A stretch of 64,000 nucleotides of DNA from Nocardia pseudobrasiliensis NBRC 108224 (GCF_001613105.1 NZ_BDBS01000022.1:164906-228905); one strand, 5' to 3'; numbered from the stretch's first letter, positions 16,697-25,568 are shown. Notes: generated by a model from the letters alone, not told the origin. Program-made: numbers and translations.

Positions 16697-17886
16697 CGGC
16701 GCACCAGATCCATCGGCAACCGCTTGGCGCCGTTGAAGTCCTTGGGGTCGTGGAACACGATCTGTTCATCCTCGGCCACCCGGAAATCCTCGAATCGCTC
16801 GAGCATGCCGGTCAGCGCGATCCGAACCTCCTGGCGGGCCAGCGGCGCGCCGAGGCAGAAGTGAATGCCCTTGCCGAAGGCCAGGTGTCGCGCCTGCTTG
16901 CGGTGGATGTCGAAGACGTCCGGGTCGGCGAATTCGGCCTCGTCGCGCATGGTCGAGACCAGCGACGCGCTGACCATCGAACCCTTCGGAATACGCACGC
17001 CGCCCAGCTCGACATCGGTGAGCGTGCGCCGGTCCACCCACACCAGCGGCGACCGGTAGCGCATCACCTCCTCGATCGCCGGGCCCAACAGCGCGGGCTC
17101 GGCGCGCAATTGCTTTGTCAGATCCGGGTTTTCGTCCAGGCACAGCAGCGCGTTGGTGAGCACGGTGCTCGTGGTCAGGTGTCCGGCGATCAGCAGCAGC
17201 GCGAGGAATCCGATGATCTCGATATCGTCCAGCTTGCGACCGTTCAGCTCCGCGTCCAGCAGATCGCGGATCAGCCCCTCCTTACCGGAGCGGCGACAGG
17301 TGTCGACATGGCTCAGCAGATATTCGTTCATCTCCCGGATGTACGGCCCCATCGCGGTCACGCTGTCCTCGCTGAACAGCGCGTCCGCGCCATTGTCGAC
17401 CAGCAGCGCGTCCGCCCATTTGCGGAACAGATGCCGATCCGACACCGGCAGCCCGACCACCTCGGCGATGACGATCACCGGCAGCGGCGCGGCCACCTCG
17501 GCCACGATGTCGACCCGTTCCCGGCCACCCTCGGTCACCGCGTCGAGCAGTTCCGCCGCGACCTTCTCGACCCGGGGCACCAGACTCTGCACGAATTTGG
17601 GCGTGAACCCCTGGCTGACCAAACCACGCAATTCCTTGTGCCGAGGCTCGTCCATCGCTTGGAAGTTGCCCTTCCGGAAGGCGCGCAATTCCTCTGTGTC
17701 CGGGATGAATTCGCTCAGATCGCTGGAGAAGACCTCCGAATCGGAGATCACCCGCAGCCCGTCGGCGTAGCGAAGCACCTCCCAGCGCCCGGTCGACTCC
17801 TCGAACCGGACGGGCTCGTGCACGCGGCGATACGCGTAGTCGTCCATCATCGCGCGCAGCTTCGGCACAATGTGCGGACCTCCCAT
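16693..17886 (-). CDS. Cytochrome P450 monooxygenase
   Basis: 397 residues. Haem-binding loop FGKGIHFCLGAPLA with Cys344; ExxR at Glu273-Arg276; I helix LLIAGHLTTST. The acid of the usual AG-x-(E/D)-T-T motif is Leu237 here, which should alter proton delivery. It lies 3 bp after the Rieske gene stop and overlaps the flavoenzyme start, so it is part of the tailoring operon. A hydroxylation, epoxidation or C-O bond-forming step on the aglycone is plausible. No ferredoxin or reductase is encoded nearby, so electrons must come from elsewhere. Confidence 0.9.
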   Translation of the reverse strand: MGGPHIVPKLRAMMDDYAYRRVHEPVRFEESTGRWEVLRYADGLRVISDSEVFSSDLSEFIPDTEELRAFRKGNFQAMDEPRHKELRGLVSQGFTPKFVQSLVPRVEKVAAELLDAVTEGGRERVDIVAEVAAPLPVIVIAEVVGLPVSDRHLFRKWADALLVDNGADALFSEDSVTAMGPYIREMNEYLLSHVDTCRRSGKEGLIRDLLDAELNGRKLDDIEIIGFLALLLIAGHLTTSTVLTNALLCLDENPDLTKQLRAEPALLGPAIEEVMRYRSPLVWVDRRTLTDVELGGVRIPKGSMVSASLVSTMRDEAEFADPDVFDIHRKQARHLAFGKGIHFCLGAPLARQEVRIALTGMLERFEDFRVAEDEQIVFHDPKDFNGAKRLPMDLVRR

Positions 17887-17889
17887 GGG

Positions 17890-19044
17890 TCAGCCCTCCT
17901 CGGTGAGCGCGAGCGCGAGCTTGCGGTAGAACGCCAGCACGCCAGGCTCTTTCGGACTCAGATGGCCCCGCTGCAGGAAGCGGGATCCGAGCGTGCGCTG
18001 TACCGCCTCGAGGCCGGTCCGATCCTCGGCGTTGATGACGCTGGTGATCGACTCGACCTCCTTGCGCATCACCTCGAGGTCGACGTACTCGAGCGCCTGC
18101 CGCGGGGCCAGCGTGCCGCCGCGGACCTGGGTGCGGTCCAGCGACAGCGGAATGATGCTGATCCAGGCGATGGTCTCGCCGAAGGTCGCCACCGCGCCGC
18201 CGGGGAAGATCCGGAAGCTGTACATGATGGAACGTTCCGCCTCGGTGAGCGGCAGGATCTTCGCCTCGAACGGGGTGCCCGCACCGCTGAGCAGTCGCGT
18301 CACCCACTCGGAGTCCTGGTGGACGGTCATATCGATGCCGCCGGTCATCAAGGGGCGCACCGTTTCCGGGTGGAAGCCGATGGCGTGGTAGTTCTCGTAG
18401 CCGTTCTCGACCGCGACCTTCCAGTTGCAGGCCCACTCCTCGGTCCAGTGGTTCACCTGGACCATGTCGTCGAGCCGGTAGTTGGTCATCTCGGTGTCGG
18501 CGATCGCCAGATCCGGTTCGAACGAGCGGGCCTCGGCGTCGAGATTGACGAACACCAGACCGTGCCACTCGCGCACCGCGAATCCGGGCAAACGGCAAGT
18601 GGCCGGGTCGAATTCGGCGTTCTCGCGCATATAGGTGGCCGCGCGCAGCGTGCCGTCGAGGTTGTAGCGCCACAGGTGGTAGGAGCAGGTGAAGTCCTTC
18701 ACCTTGCCCTCGCCCGGTTCGACCAGCGGCATCGCCCGATGGCGGCACACCGGCGACATGCCGTGCAGTCGGCCGTCCTCGCCGCGGGTGATCGCCACCT
18801 GCTCGCCCGCGATGGACAGCGACAGGTAGTCGCCGGGTTCGGCCAGTTGATCGGTGTGCGCCACCATGATCCACGAGCGGTCGAAGATCCGCTGCCGCTC
18901 CAGCTCGTACACCTCGGGTGAGGTGAACATCTGCGGCGGCAGGCTCAGCGCGGGCGGATCGGGCTGCGCGTAGGGGCGCACGGCGGCCAGCAGTTCGGCC
19001 GCCGACTGATCGGGTGCGGGTCCGGTTCGGATGGTTCTGGTCAC
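17890..19044 (-). CDS. Rieske non-haem iron oxygenase, alpha subunit
   Basis: 384 residues from GTG 19044, supported by AAGGAG seven bases upstream. The Rieske [2Fe-2S] ligands are Cys100, His102, Cys120 and His123. The mononuclear-iron site follows in ENGYENYHAIGFH with His220 and His225; the residue usually acidic Asp before the histidines is Glu217. Such enzymes hydroxylate aromatic rings or activate C-H bonds. It lies between a sugar O-methyltransferase and a P450 in one operon, so an aglycone-tailoring role is likely. No partner reductase or beta subunit is in the window. Confidence 0.88.
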   Translation of the reverse strand: MTRTIRTGPAPDQSAAELLAAVRPYAQPDPPALSLPPQMFTSPEVYELERQRIFDRSWIMVAHTDQLAEPGDYLSLSIAGEQVAITRGEDGRLHGMSPVCRHRAMPLVEPGEGKVKDFTCSYHLWRYNLDGTLRAATYMRENAEFDPATCRLPGFAVREWHGLVFVNLDAEARSFEPDLAIADTEMTNYRLDDMVQVNHWTEEWACNWKVAVENGYENYHAIGFHPETVRPLMTGGIDMTVHQDSEWVTRLLSGAGTPFEAKILPLTEAERSIMYSFRIFPGGAVATFGETIAWISIIPLSLDRTQVRGGTLAPRQALEYVDLEVMRKEVESITSVINAEDRTGLEAVQRTLGSRFLQRGHLSPKEPGVLAFYRKLALALTEEG

Positions 19045-19061
19045 TGCGATCTCCTTGCGGG

Positions 19062-20222
19062 TCACTCGGTGGGTGGGATGGCGCCCAGTGCCGCCCACGC
19101 CGCGTCGTCCATCCACGGCGGGATACCGACCTCGCCGTTGACGCCCTTCTCCACGAAGGCGATATTGCGATAGGCCCGCACTCCCACCACGTCTCGCTGG
19201 GTCACCGTCGGGACGCCACCGGGGGTGTGCTCGTGGTGGTGCAGGTCGTCCACCAGCCGCTTGATCAGGCCGATGGAGGTGTCCGGGCCCGCCGACGGGC
19301 CGTCGGTGCCGCCCATGCGGGGGATGTAGGCGGTCTGCATATCCTCGATGACATAGAGCCCGCCCGGCTTCACATGCGGGAACAGCGCGTCGAAAGAGAT
19401 ACGCACATGCCGGTTCTCGTGGCTGCCGTCGTCGATGACGATGTCGAAAGGGCCGTATTCCCGCGCGAGCGCGGTCAGCGCCTCCGGATCGCCCTGATCG
19501 CAGACCAGCGCGGTCTGGCGGGGTTCGTTCAGCGCGGACTTGTCGAACAGATCGATGCCGAACACCTGGCCGCGGTGGAAGTATCGCTTCCACATCCGCA
19601 GCGAGCCGCCGCCCAGATCGCCGTCGAAACCGCCGATGCCGATCTCCAGGATGCGCACCGGCTCGTCCCGGAACGGGGCGAACTCTCGCTCGTAATGCCC
19701 GGTGTACCAGTGGAAGCTGGCCCACTTGTCCGAGCCCGACGACGAGCACAGCGCGCCCAGATCGTCGCGCGGGATGGTCAATCCGTTCATCAGCGCGCCC
19801 GAGGCGAGGCTGGTGGAGACGACCAGGCCGGGCAGGCGGGACAGATCGTCGGGGCGGGCGGGCAGGAAGACGTCGCTGAAATCCCCGGTGCGGCGCTGGC
19901 CGGGCCGGCCGTAGAGCCGACGGATCAGATGTGTCAGCGACATGCCCAGCTCACGGCAGATCTCTTGCGGCGCTTGGTCATCCGACCTCGTGATGCGCCG
20001 GCCGCCGACGCAGTGCAACACCACGCGGCGGGTCTCGGCCTCATGGGTGATATCGAGTGCGATGTGCACCGGCTCCGGGTTGGTCGGCACCGAGGCGCGA
20101 AACAGCGCCTCCTCGATCAGCGCGGTGAGCACCGCGTCCACGCCCTCGTCCTTGATCAAGGAGGAGATATCCGCGTCCGATGCCGTGCCCGCGCGCAGCA
20201 GACGATCCAGAAGCGTGCTCAA
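19062..20222 (-). CDS. Sugar O-methyltransferase, MycE-like
   Basis: 386 residues from TTG 20222, whose last bases overlap the upstream stop (TTGA). An N-terminal auxiliary domain is followed by a SAM domain with RILEIGIGGFDGDLGGGSL, FGIDLFDK, and FDIVIDDGSHENRHV; the DDGSH acidic/His group fits the metal-dependent MycE family (2''-O-methylation of 6-deoxyallose) and elloramycin/aranciamycin-type rhamnose O-methyltransferases. A methylated neutral deoxysugar such as 2-O-methylrhamnose is therefore possible as the second sugar. The position methylated is inference only. Confidence 0.82.
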   Translation of the reverse strand: MSTLLDRLLRAGTASDADISSLIKDEGVDAVLTALIEEALFRASVPTNPEPVHIALDITHEAETRRVVLHCVGGRRITRSDDQAPQEICRELGMSLTHLIRRLYGRPGQRRTGDFSDVFLPARPDDLSRLPGLVVSTSLASGALMNGLTIPRDDLGALCSSSGSDKWASFHWYTGHYEREFAPFRDEPVRILEIGIGGFDGDLGGGSLRMWKRYFHRGQVFGIDLFDKSALNEPRQTALVCDQGDPEALTALAREYGPFDIVIDDGSHENRHVRISFDALFPHVKPGGLYVIEDMQTAYIPRMGGTDGPSAGPDTSIGLIKRLVDDLHHHEHTPGGVPTVTQRDVVGVRAYRNIAFVEKGVNGEVGIPPWMDDAAWAALGAIPPTE

Positions 20223-20536
20223 GACCGCTCCGCCTCCGGCTGCTTGTTCCAGATCGCCAGCTGATCGAAGGCGCCGGGGCTGGCCAGCGGGATCACCTCG
20301 AATTTCAGGTGCGGGCTGACCGGATTGTCGTAGAGCACCCGCAGCAGCTCCTCGTGCGAGGCCACATCGTAGATATTGAGCCCGCCGGATGCGCCGACCC
20401 GGATCCAGCTGTGCCGAATGATGCCCTTCTCCACCAGGTTTCGCGTATAGGCGAAGCCCTCGCCGAGACGCTCGCGGAACTCCTTGGCCTCCCCCGGGGC
20501 CGGGGCCTGTGTGGCCAGCACGGCGAACAACGCCAT
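20219..20536 (-). CDS. Muconolactone isomerase-like small protein
   Basis: 105 residues from ATG 20536, with GAAGGAG just upstream. The ferredoxin-like alpha/beta fold pattern (ALFAVLATQAP, SWIRVGASGGLNIYDVASHEELLRVL, PVSPHLKFEVIPL) resembles the muconolactone delta-isomerase-like (MIase-like) domain. In polyketide clusters small dimeric alpha/beta-barrel proteins can act as cyclases or monooxygenases, so a cyclisation or isomerisation role is possible. It lies between the second glycosyltransferase and the O-methyltransferase in the operon. Its exact reaction is unknown. Confidence 0.7.
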   Translation of the reverse strand: MALFAVLATQAPAPGEAKEFRERLGEGFAYTRNLVEKGIIRHSWIRVGASGGLNIYDVASHEELLRVLYDNPVSPHLKFEVIPLASPGAFDQLAIWNKQPEAERS

Positions 20537-20559
20537 GATCACTCCTTCGGTTCGATGTA

Positions 20560-21822
20560 CTAATGCGTCAGCTGGGCGCTGTAGCGCGCGGCGGCGTCGA
20601 CCAGGGTGTGCACGACCTCGCCGGGGCTGGGCTCGGCGAGCATCCGATCGCGCAGGGCCTGCGCCCCGGCGCGGAACGCGGGATCGTCGAGTAGTCGCAC
20701 CACGCCCGACCGCAATCGGCTTCCGGTCAGCTCGTGCGGCGGAAGGTACAAACCCGCACCGAGTTCGCTGAGCCGTTCGGCGCGGTAGACGTTGTCCCAC
20801 ATGCCCGCGACCACCAACTGCGGGACGCCGTAAACCGCTGCGGTGGACCAGGTTCCCGCACCGCCGTGATGGACGATGGCCGCGCAGGTGGGCATCAGGG
20901 CGTGCAGCGGCACGAAGTCGACCACCCGGGTGTTGCCGGGGACCGGGCCGACCTCCGCCGCCTGGGTCTCGCTGAGCGTGGCCACGATCTCCACGTCCAG
21001 ATCCGCCACCGCGTCGAACAGTTCGCGCGGGGAAATCAGGTTGGGGTAGGCCATATCCCGCGAGGTGATGCCCAGGGTCAGGCAGATCCGGGGCCGAGCC
21101 GGCGTCTCCCGCAGCCAATCGGGCACCTCGGATACGCCGTTGTAGGGCACGTACCGCATGGGCACCGATTCGTTCTCGCTGGGCAGCCGAATGCCCTCGG
21201 GCATCTGATCGATACTGAAATCCCCTGTGACGACCCGCTCGTCATAGTCGAGGCCGTGCCGGGCCAGGGTCCAGGTCAGCCATTCCTCGAGGGCGTCGTC
21301 GCGCAATTCGGGCGGCAGCGCGTCGTTGTCGGCGCGATAACCTTTGCGCGACAGCCCGAAAAGATCCGGCCCCCACAGCAATCGGGCTCCGGCGGTACCG
21401 CAGGCGCGCGCGGCGACCCCGCCCGCGAAGGAGAACGGTTCCCAGATCACCAGATCCGGCCGCCACCAGCGGGCGTAGGCGACCAGTTCGTCCACCATGG
21501 AGTCGTTATTGGCCTGGGCGTAGAAGGTGGCGGTGAGCAGGGAGTTGGCGGCCTTGCGATCGCGCGGGCCGCCGAGCCGACCGGTGAAGTCGATATCGCG
21601 ATAGAAGCCGGTGAGCTCGGCTCCCAGATCGCGCACAATCTCGTGGTGGGTGTGATCGGTCCCGACCGGCACCGCGGTCAGCCCGGCCTGGGTGATCGCC
21701 CGGGTGAGCGCGGGCTGGCTGGCGAAGCGCACCTCGTGCCCGGCCGCGCGCAGCGCCCACGCCAGCGGCACGGTTCCGTTGAAATGCGCTTCTACCGCAA
21801 GGGATGTCATGAGTACGCGCAT
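20560..21822 (-). CDS. Second activator-dependent glycosyltransferase (GT1)
   Basis: 420 residues. The acceptor domain (LMTSLAVEAHFNGTVPLAWALRAAGHEV, here residues about 4-31) and the donor signature IVHHGGAGTWSTAAVYGVPQLVV place it with the EryCIII/DesVII class, clearly related to but distinct from the transferase at 3636-4925. It follows a second P450-like activator by 16 bp. Two transferase/activator pairs imply two sugar attachments on the product. Adjacent MycE-like O-methylation suggests that this one attaches the neutral deoxysugar, but donor and order are not established by sequence. Confidence 0.9.
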   Translation of the reverse strand: MRVLMTSLAVEAHFNGTVPLAWALRAAGHEVRFASQPALTRAITQAGLTAVPVGTDHTHHEIVRDLGAELTGFYRDIDFTGRLGGPRDRKAANSLLTATFYAQANNDSMVDELVAYARWWRPDLVIWEPFSFAGGVAARACGTAGARLLWGPDLFGLSRKGYRADNDALPPELRDDALEEWLTWTLARHGLDYDERVVTGDFSIDQMPEGIRLPSENESVPMRYVPYNGVSEVPDWLRETPARPRICLTLGITSRDMAYPNLISPRELFDAVADLDVEIVATLSETQAAEVGPVPGNTRVVDFVPLHALMPTCAAIVHHGGAGTWSTAAVYGVPQLVVAGMWDNVYRAERLSELGAGLYLPPHELTGSRLRSGVVRLLDDPAFRAGAQALRDRMLAEPSPGEVVHTLVDAAARYSAQLTH

Positions 21823-21838
21823 TGCGGGCGGCTCCTCG

Positions 21839-22846
21839 TCAGTGGGTCGTCAGGGAATTCGAGGCGGCGACCGGCAGCCGGATCAGCGCACCCGTCACCG
21901 GTGCGCGCAGTCGTCGCACCGGCGCGCCGTCCAGGCGCAGCCGGGGAAATCGGGCCGCCGCGGCGGCCAGGGCGGTCGCCGCCGCGCCGCGGACGAACTC
22001 GGCGATCCGGGGCACGCCGCGCAACCCGGATCCGGCCGCGCCGATATGCACCACGACCTCCTCGCCCGCCGCGATGGGTTGCGTACCGAGTCGCAGATCC
22101 TCGCGAACGATCCTGCGGTCCAACCGCATCGGTGGATGCTGCGCGAGCACGGCATCGAGAATCGCGCCGACCGATCCGGGATCGGCGGCCAGCGCTTGCC
22201 AGCGGGCGGAATCGACGAGCAGTCCGTGCGCCGCCTCGGCGGCCAGCGTCGCCGCGAGTTCGACACCCGAAATCGACAGCGGCACGGCGCTTTCCGGTAC
22301 GAGCGTGCGCAGACCGGCGCAGGCGAGCATGATCGCGCGGGCGTCCGCCAGCCGGGGCGCACAGAGCGCCGCGTCCACCGCCGGTCCGGCGGCGACGGCA
22401 TATCCGGTGTAGGCGGCCAGATCCGAGCGCGGCACGCTCAGCACTTCCGCCGCCAGCCCGGCCACCGCGGGGCGCAGTGCGTCGCGCACCAGATCGAACC
22501 CGGTGTCGAGCCCGTCGAACGCGACCGGACCGGCGGCGGGCGGTGCGGTCCAATCCGTCTCGGGGAACGGGTTCACTTGTGCCAGAACATGTTCCGCGGG
22601 CAGTTCGGTTCCGAAGCGGGGATCGGTGAGAACCTGCCGGGCGAGTTCCGAATCGCTGACCACCCAGGCCCCGGGTCGGCTGCGGTACAGCGGCCCCCGC
22701 TCCCTGATCCGGGCGGTGAGTTCCGCGGTGTCCTCGTCCTCGGCGCGCAGCAGCACGGCATAGGGATCGCCCCCGTGCGCGAACAGGAACTGCATTCCGC
22801 GCTCGGTCAGCAACCGCCGGCCCAGATCCGTGTCGGTCGTGGTCAC
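21839..22846 (-). CDS. Second P450-like glycosyltransferase activator (EryCII/DesVIII-type)
   Basis: 335 residues from GTG 22846. P450-like overall (RERGPLYRSRPGAWVVSDSE, LARQVLTDPRFGTE) but without the haem cysteine loop or I-helix threonine motif, as in EryCII-type auxiliary proteins. GAGG stands eight bases before the GTG. The GTG overlaps by GTGA the stop of a tiny upstream reading frame that has its own ribosome site, so coupling is likely. It precedes the second glycosyltransferase and presumably acts as its obligate partner. Confidence 0.8.
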   Translation of the reverse strand: MTTTDTDLGRRLLTERGMQFLFAHGGDPYAVLLRAEDEDTAELTARIRERGPLYRSRPGAWVVSDSELARQVLTDPRFGTELPAEHVLAQVNPFPETDWTAPPAAGPVAFDGLDTGFDLVRDALRPAVAGLAAEVLSVPRSDLAAYTGYAVAAGPAVDAALCAPRLADARAIMLACAGLRTLVPESAVPLSISGVELAATLAAEAAHGLLVDSARWQALAADPGSVGAILDAVLAQHPPMRLDRRIVREDLRLGTQPIAAGEEVVVHIGAAGSGLRGVPRIAEFVRGAAATALAAAAARFPRLRLDGAPVRRLRAPVTGALIRLPVAASNSLTTH

Positions 22847-22869
22847 GGCGCGAGCCTCATCTGTTTCAT
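22843..22869 (-). CDS. Mini-ORF (8 codons) coupled to the second activator gene
   Basis: ATG 22869 follows AGAAGGAAGC at good spacing and encodes MKQMRLAP, then TGA overlapping the activator GTG as GTGA. It could be a leader that delivers ribosomes to a weak GTG start. Coding reality is not shown; it is listed because its ribosome site is the best in the intergenic space. Confidence 0.35.
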   Translation of the reverse strand: MKQMRLAP

Positions 22870-22938
22870 GCTGCTTCCTTCTGAAATCGCTTGCACCAAC
22901 CGTGCTCCGAGCGCCTCGCACGCGGCTCGAATCTGGAC

Positions 22939-23688
22939 TCACAACAGGCTCAAACCGCCGTCGACGACCACGACCGAGCCGGTGGCGAATTCGGCCTCGG
23001 GCGCGGTGAGCTGCCGCGCCCACCAGGCGAGTTCCTCGGGCTGCCCGACACGACCGGCGGGCGTGCGGCCCGCGATATCGGCGAGGAAGGCGCTGTACTG
23101 CTCCGGCGTGGATCCCATCCGCACGCCCATGCCGGACGCCACGACCCCGGCCGCGATCGCCACGACCCGAATTCCCCTGGGCGCCAATTCGATCGACCAG
23201 GTCCGGGTGAGGAATTCCACCGCGACCTTCGTGGCACCGTATCCGGAGAAACCCGGCCACGCGCGGCCGCCGGACGCGCCGGAACTGCTCATATTCAGTA
23301 CGACGCCCCGGGTTTCGGCGAGCGCGTCGAGCGCGGCCTGGGTGAGGAACAGGGGCGCGAGCAGATTGACCGCCACCTCATTCTCGGCGGCGGCTCGATC
23401 GATGTGCGCGAGCGGAGCCGGAGCGGCCGTGGCGGCATTGTTGACCAGAATGTCGACCCGGCCCAGCACCCGCTGCGCCGTCTTCACGACGAGTTCGGCG
23501 GCGCCGGGGTCGGTGATATCCGCGGCGAGTACGTGGATGCCGTCGTACCCCGCGGCCGTTTCGCGCAGTGTGGATTCGGTTCGCCCCACCACGAGCACCT
23601 CGTGCTCCTCGGCGTAGCCACGGGCCAGCGCCCGTCCGATTCCGGTGCCGCCACCGGTGACGATCACACCGCGTTTCGCTCGTACCAC
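22939..23688 (-). CDS. Short-chain dehydrogenase/reductase (SDR)
   Basis: 249 residues from GTG 23688. Classical SDR motifs: VTGGGTGIGRALA (cofactor), NNAA, catalytic Ser in NMSSSGASGG, and Tyr/Lys in SGYGATKVAVE. The C-terminus VVVVDGGLSLL is typical. It is the first gene of the minus-strand tailoring operon, followed by the second activator/glycosyltransferase pair. A ketoreductase role on the polyketide or a late intermediate is plausible; the substrate cannot be assigned. Confidence 0.85.
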   Translation of the reverse strand: MVRAKRGVIVTGGGTGIGRALARGYAEEHEVLVVGRTESTLRETAAGYDGIHVLAADITDPGAAELVVKTAQRVLGRVDILVNNAATAAPAPLAHIDRAAAENEVAVNLLAPLFLTQAALDALAETRGVVLNMSSSGASGGRAWPGFSGYGATKVAVEFLTRTWSIELAPRGIRVVAIAAGVVASGMGVRMGSTPEQYSAFLADIAGRTPAGRVGQPEELAWWARQLTAPEAEFATGSVVVVDGGLSLL

Positions 23689-23778
23689 GACCTACCGCCT
23701 CTCGACTGGACTGTCCCCAAACCTGGCGGCATGCGGTCGAAGTCCAGTGGAGAAGCCCTCGGGCGGTCGCGGTGCGGC

Positions 23779-24618
23779 TCAGGCGAATCGGTCGGCGTGC
23801 TCCCTCGCCCATTCGGCGAAGGTGATGCCGGGCCGCCCGGTCAGATCGGTAACCGTGGTAACCGGCGCCTGCGGATCGCGCAGGGTCTGCGCGAAACCCT
23901 CCAGCAGGAATTCGGCGACATCGGCGAGCATGCCCTGACTGCTCCACAGCGCACGGGCCTGGTCCGGGCTCAACTCCTCCCATTCGACGGGCTTGCCGAG
24001 CGCCTCGCCGATCAACCGAACCTGATCGATCTGGGTGATCGCCTCCGGGCCGGACAGGACGTACTTCTCGCCGACATGTCCGTCCTCGAGCAGGGCGACC
24101 GCGGCGACCGCGGCGATATCGGCGAGTGCGATCGGAGTCTGCACAGCCTGCCCGTACGGAGCCCGGACGACGCCGTCGGCACGAATGGCCTCGGCCCAGC
24201 CCAGGGTGTTGTTCATGAATACGCCCGGCCGCAGATGGGTCCAGTCGAATCCCGCGGTCTCGACGGCGTGTTCACAGGCGTAGTAGAACCAGAACTCCTC
24301 GGGGGATCGAGCTTCCGCGTCGGCGTTCTCGCCGGACAGCACGACCACCCGCTTCACCCCCGCCCGCCGCGCCGCCTCGGCGAAATCCTTCACCTTCGCG
24401 GGCATCGGGGCGAGGTAGACGGTGTCCACACCGTCGAGCGCGGCGGGCAGGGTCTCGGGACGGCCGAGATACCCCTTCACGACATCGACGCCCGCGGGCA
24501 GTCCGGCCCGGTCCGGGTTGACCGTCAGCGCGCGCACATCCGCCACGCCCCGCGCCACCAACTCGTCCACCACCAAACGGCCCACACTTCCGGTCGCGCC
24601 CGTCACGAGGATCGCCAC
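23779..24618 (-). CDS. NmrA-like NAD(P)-binding oxidoreductase
   Basis: 279 residues. The N-terminal VTGATGSVGRLVVDEL is the glycine-rich cofactor loop of atypical SDRs; there is no YxxxK catalytic pair in the usual place. The family includes NmrA-like sensors and quinone oxidoreductases. It is divergently transcribed from a TetR gene over a shared region with a TetR-type inverted repeat, so it is probably the main regulated target. It could belong to the cluster or be a redox/quinone protection gene. Confidence 0.78.
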   Translation of the reverse strand: MAILVTGATGSVGRLVVDELVARGVADVRALTVNPDRAGLPAGVDVVKGYLGRPETLPAALDGVDTVYLAPMPAKVKDFAEAARRAGVKRVVVLSGENADAEARSPEEFWFYYACEHAVETAGFDWTHLRPGVFMNNTLGWAEAIRADGVVRAPYGQAVQTPIALADIAAVAAVALLEDGHVGEKYVLSGPEAITQIDQVRLIGEALGKPVEWEELSPDQARALWSSQGMLADVAEFLLEGFAQTLRDPQAPVTTVTDLTGRPGITFAEWAREHADRFA

Positions 24619-24696
24619 GTGTATCTCCTTCGATTTCTGAGCTTTCGGCAGGTCATCGCCGCCGATCCGCTCACCCTCCCAGCACTGACCGAATAA

Positions 24697-24711
24697 TCGT
24701 ATAGGCTACGA
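24697..24711. promoter_or_regulatory. Probable TetR operator between nmrA-like gene and tetR
   Basis: Perfect inverted repeat TCGTA-TAGGC-TACGA in the 164-bp divergent region. Size and placement suit a TetR dimer controlling both genes. Binding is inferred. Confidence 0.45.
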
Positions 24712-24782
24712 GAATGTTCTCGCACACCGTACGGAATTGCACAGCGGCGGTGTGGGCGGGATGGGAAGGTAGGTCGAACGCG

Positions 24783-25568
24783 ATGGTCGAACACAGCGGC
24801 GGAGGCGATCCCGACAAACTGCTGCCCATGCTCTGGCCGGGCGCGGACCGGGACGACGGCAAGCCCGCGCTGGGCCGCAAACCCGGGCTGACGGTGGAGG
24901 CGGTCGTGACGACCGCGTTGCGGATCGCCGACGACACCGGGCTGGACACCCTGTCGATGCGCCGGGTGGCCACCGCACTGGGCGTGGGCACGATGACGCT
25001 CTACACCTACGTGCCGGGCAAGGCCGAACTGCTGGATCTGATGATCGACAAGGCATTACGCGAGCGCGCGCTACCGCTGGACGACCGCTCGCGCCCCGAC
25101 GACTGGCGTCGTCAGCTCGAGCTGTACGCGGATCGGACCCGCACGATGTATCGCCGGCATCGGTGGCTGCGGCGGGTTTCCACCGTCCACCCGCCGCTCG
25201 GCCCCGGCATGATGGACGGCCACGAGTATCTGCTGCGCGCGCTGTCGGGCCTCGGACTCACCCCCGCCCAGGCCGCGGCCGCCTCGCACGCGCTGCGGGT
25301 GGTGATCGATGCGGTGGCCCGGGTCGAGGTGGCCGACGAACAGGTGGAACGCAGTACCGGGCAGTCGCAGGACGCGTGGTGGCAGGCGCGAATGTCGTTC
25401 TGGCAGACCTATTTCGACGCCGAGCGCTATCCGGCGATCTTCGCGACCTGGGACAGCGGCGGCTTCGAGACCGCGGGTGAGCCCGAGGCGGGTAACGTCT
25501 ACCGGTTCGGCCTGTCCCGGCTGCTCGACGGCATCGAGACGGTCGCGCGCGAGAACCGTAACGCCTGA
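24783..25568 (+). CDS. TetR family transcriptional regulator (TetR_C-type ligand domain)
   Basis: 261 residues from ATG 24783, preceded by GGAAGG; an in-frame ATG at 24714 is an alternative. The HTH is near residues 40-85 (LSMRRVATALGVGTMTLYTYVPGKAELLDLM). The C-terminal half is long and resembles tetracycline-repressor-type ligand domains. It is divergent from the NmrA-like reductase and next to the SARP gene. Control of the reductase, perhaps by a cluster metabolite, is the likely job. Confidence 0.85.
   Translation: MVEHSGGGDPDKLLPMLWPGADRDDGKPALGRKPGLTVEAVVTTALRIADDTGLDTLSMRRVATALGVGTMTLYTYVPGKAELLDLMIDKALRERALPLDDRSRPDDWRRQLELYADRTRTMYRRHRWLRRVSTVHPPLGPGMMDGHEYLLRALSGLGLTPAQAAAASHALRVVIDAVARVEVADEQVERSTGQSQDAWWQARMSFWQTYFDAERYPAIFATWDSGGFETAGEPEAGNVYRFGLSRLLDGIETVARENRNA

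Noticed and set aside
17890..19749. Extended Rieske protein of 619 residues
   Set aside because: The extra N-terminus is antisense-type sequence over the methyltransferase; GTG 19044 has a strong ribosome site and the normal family start.
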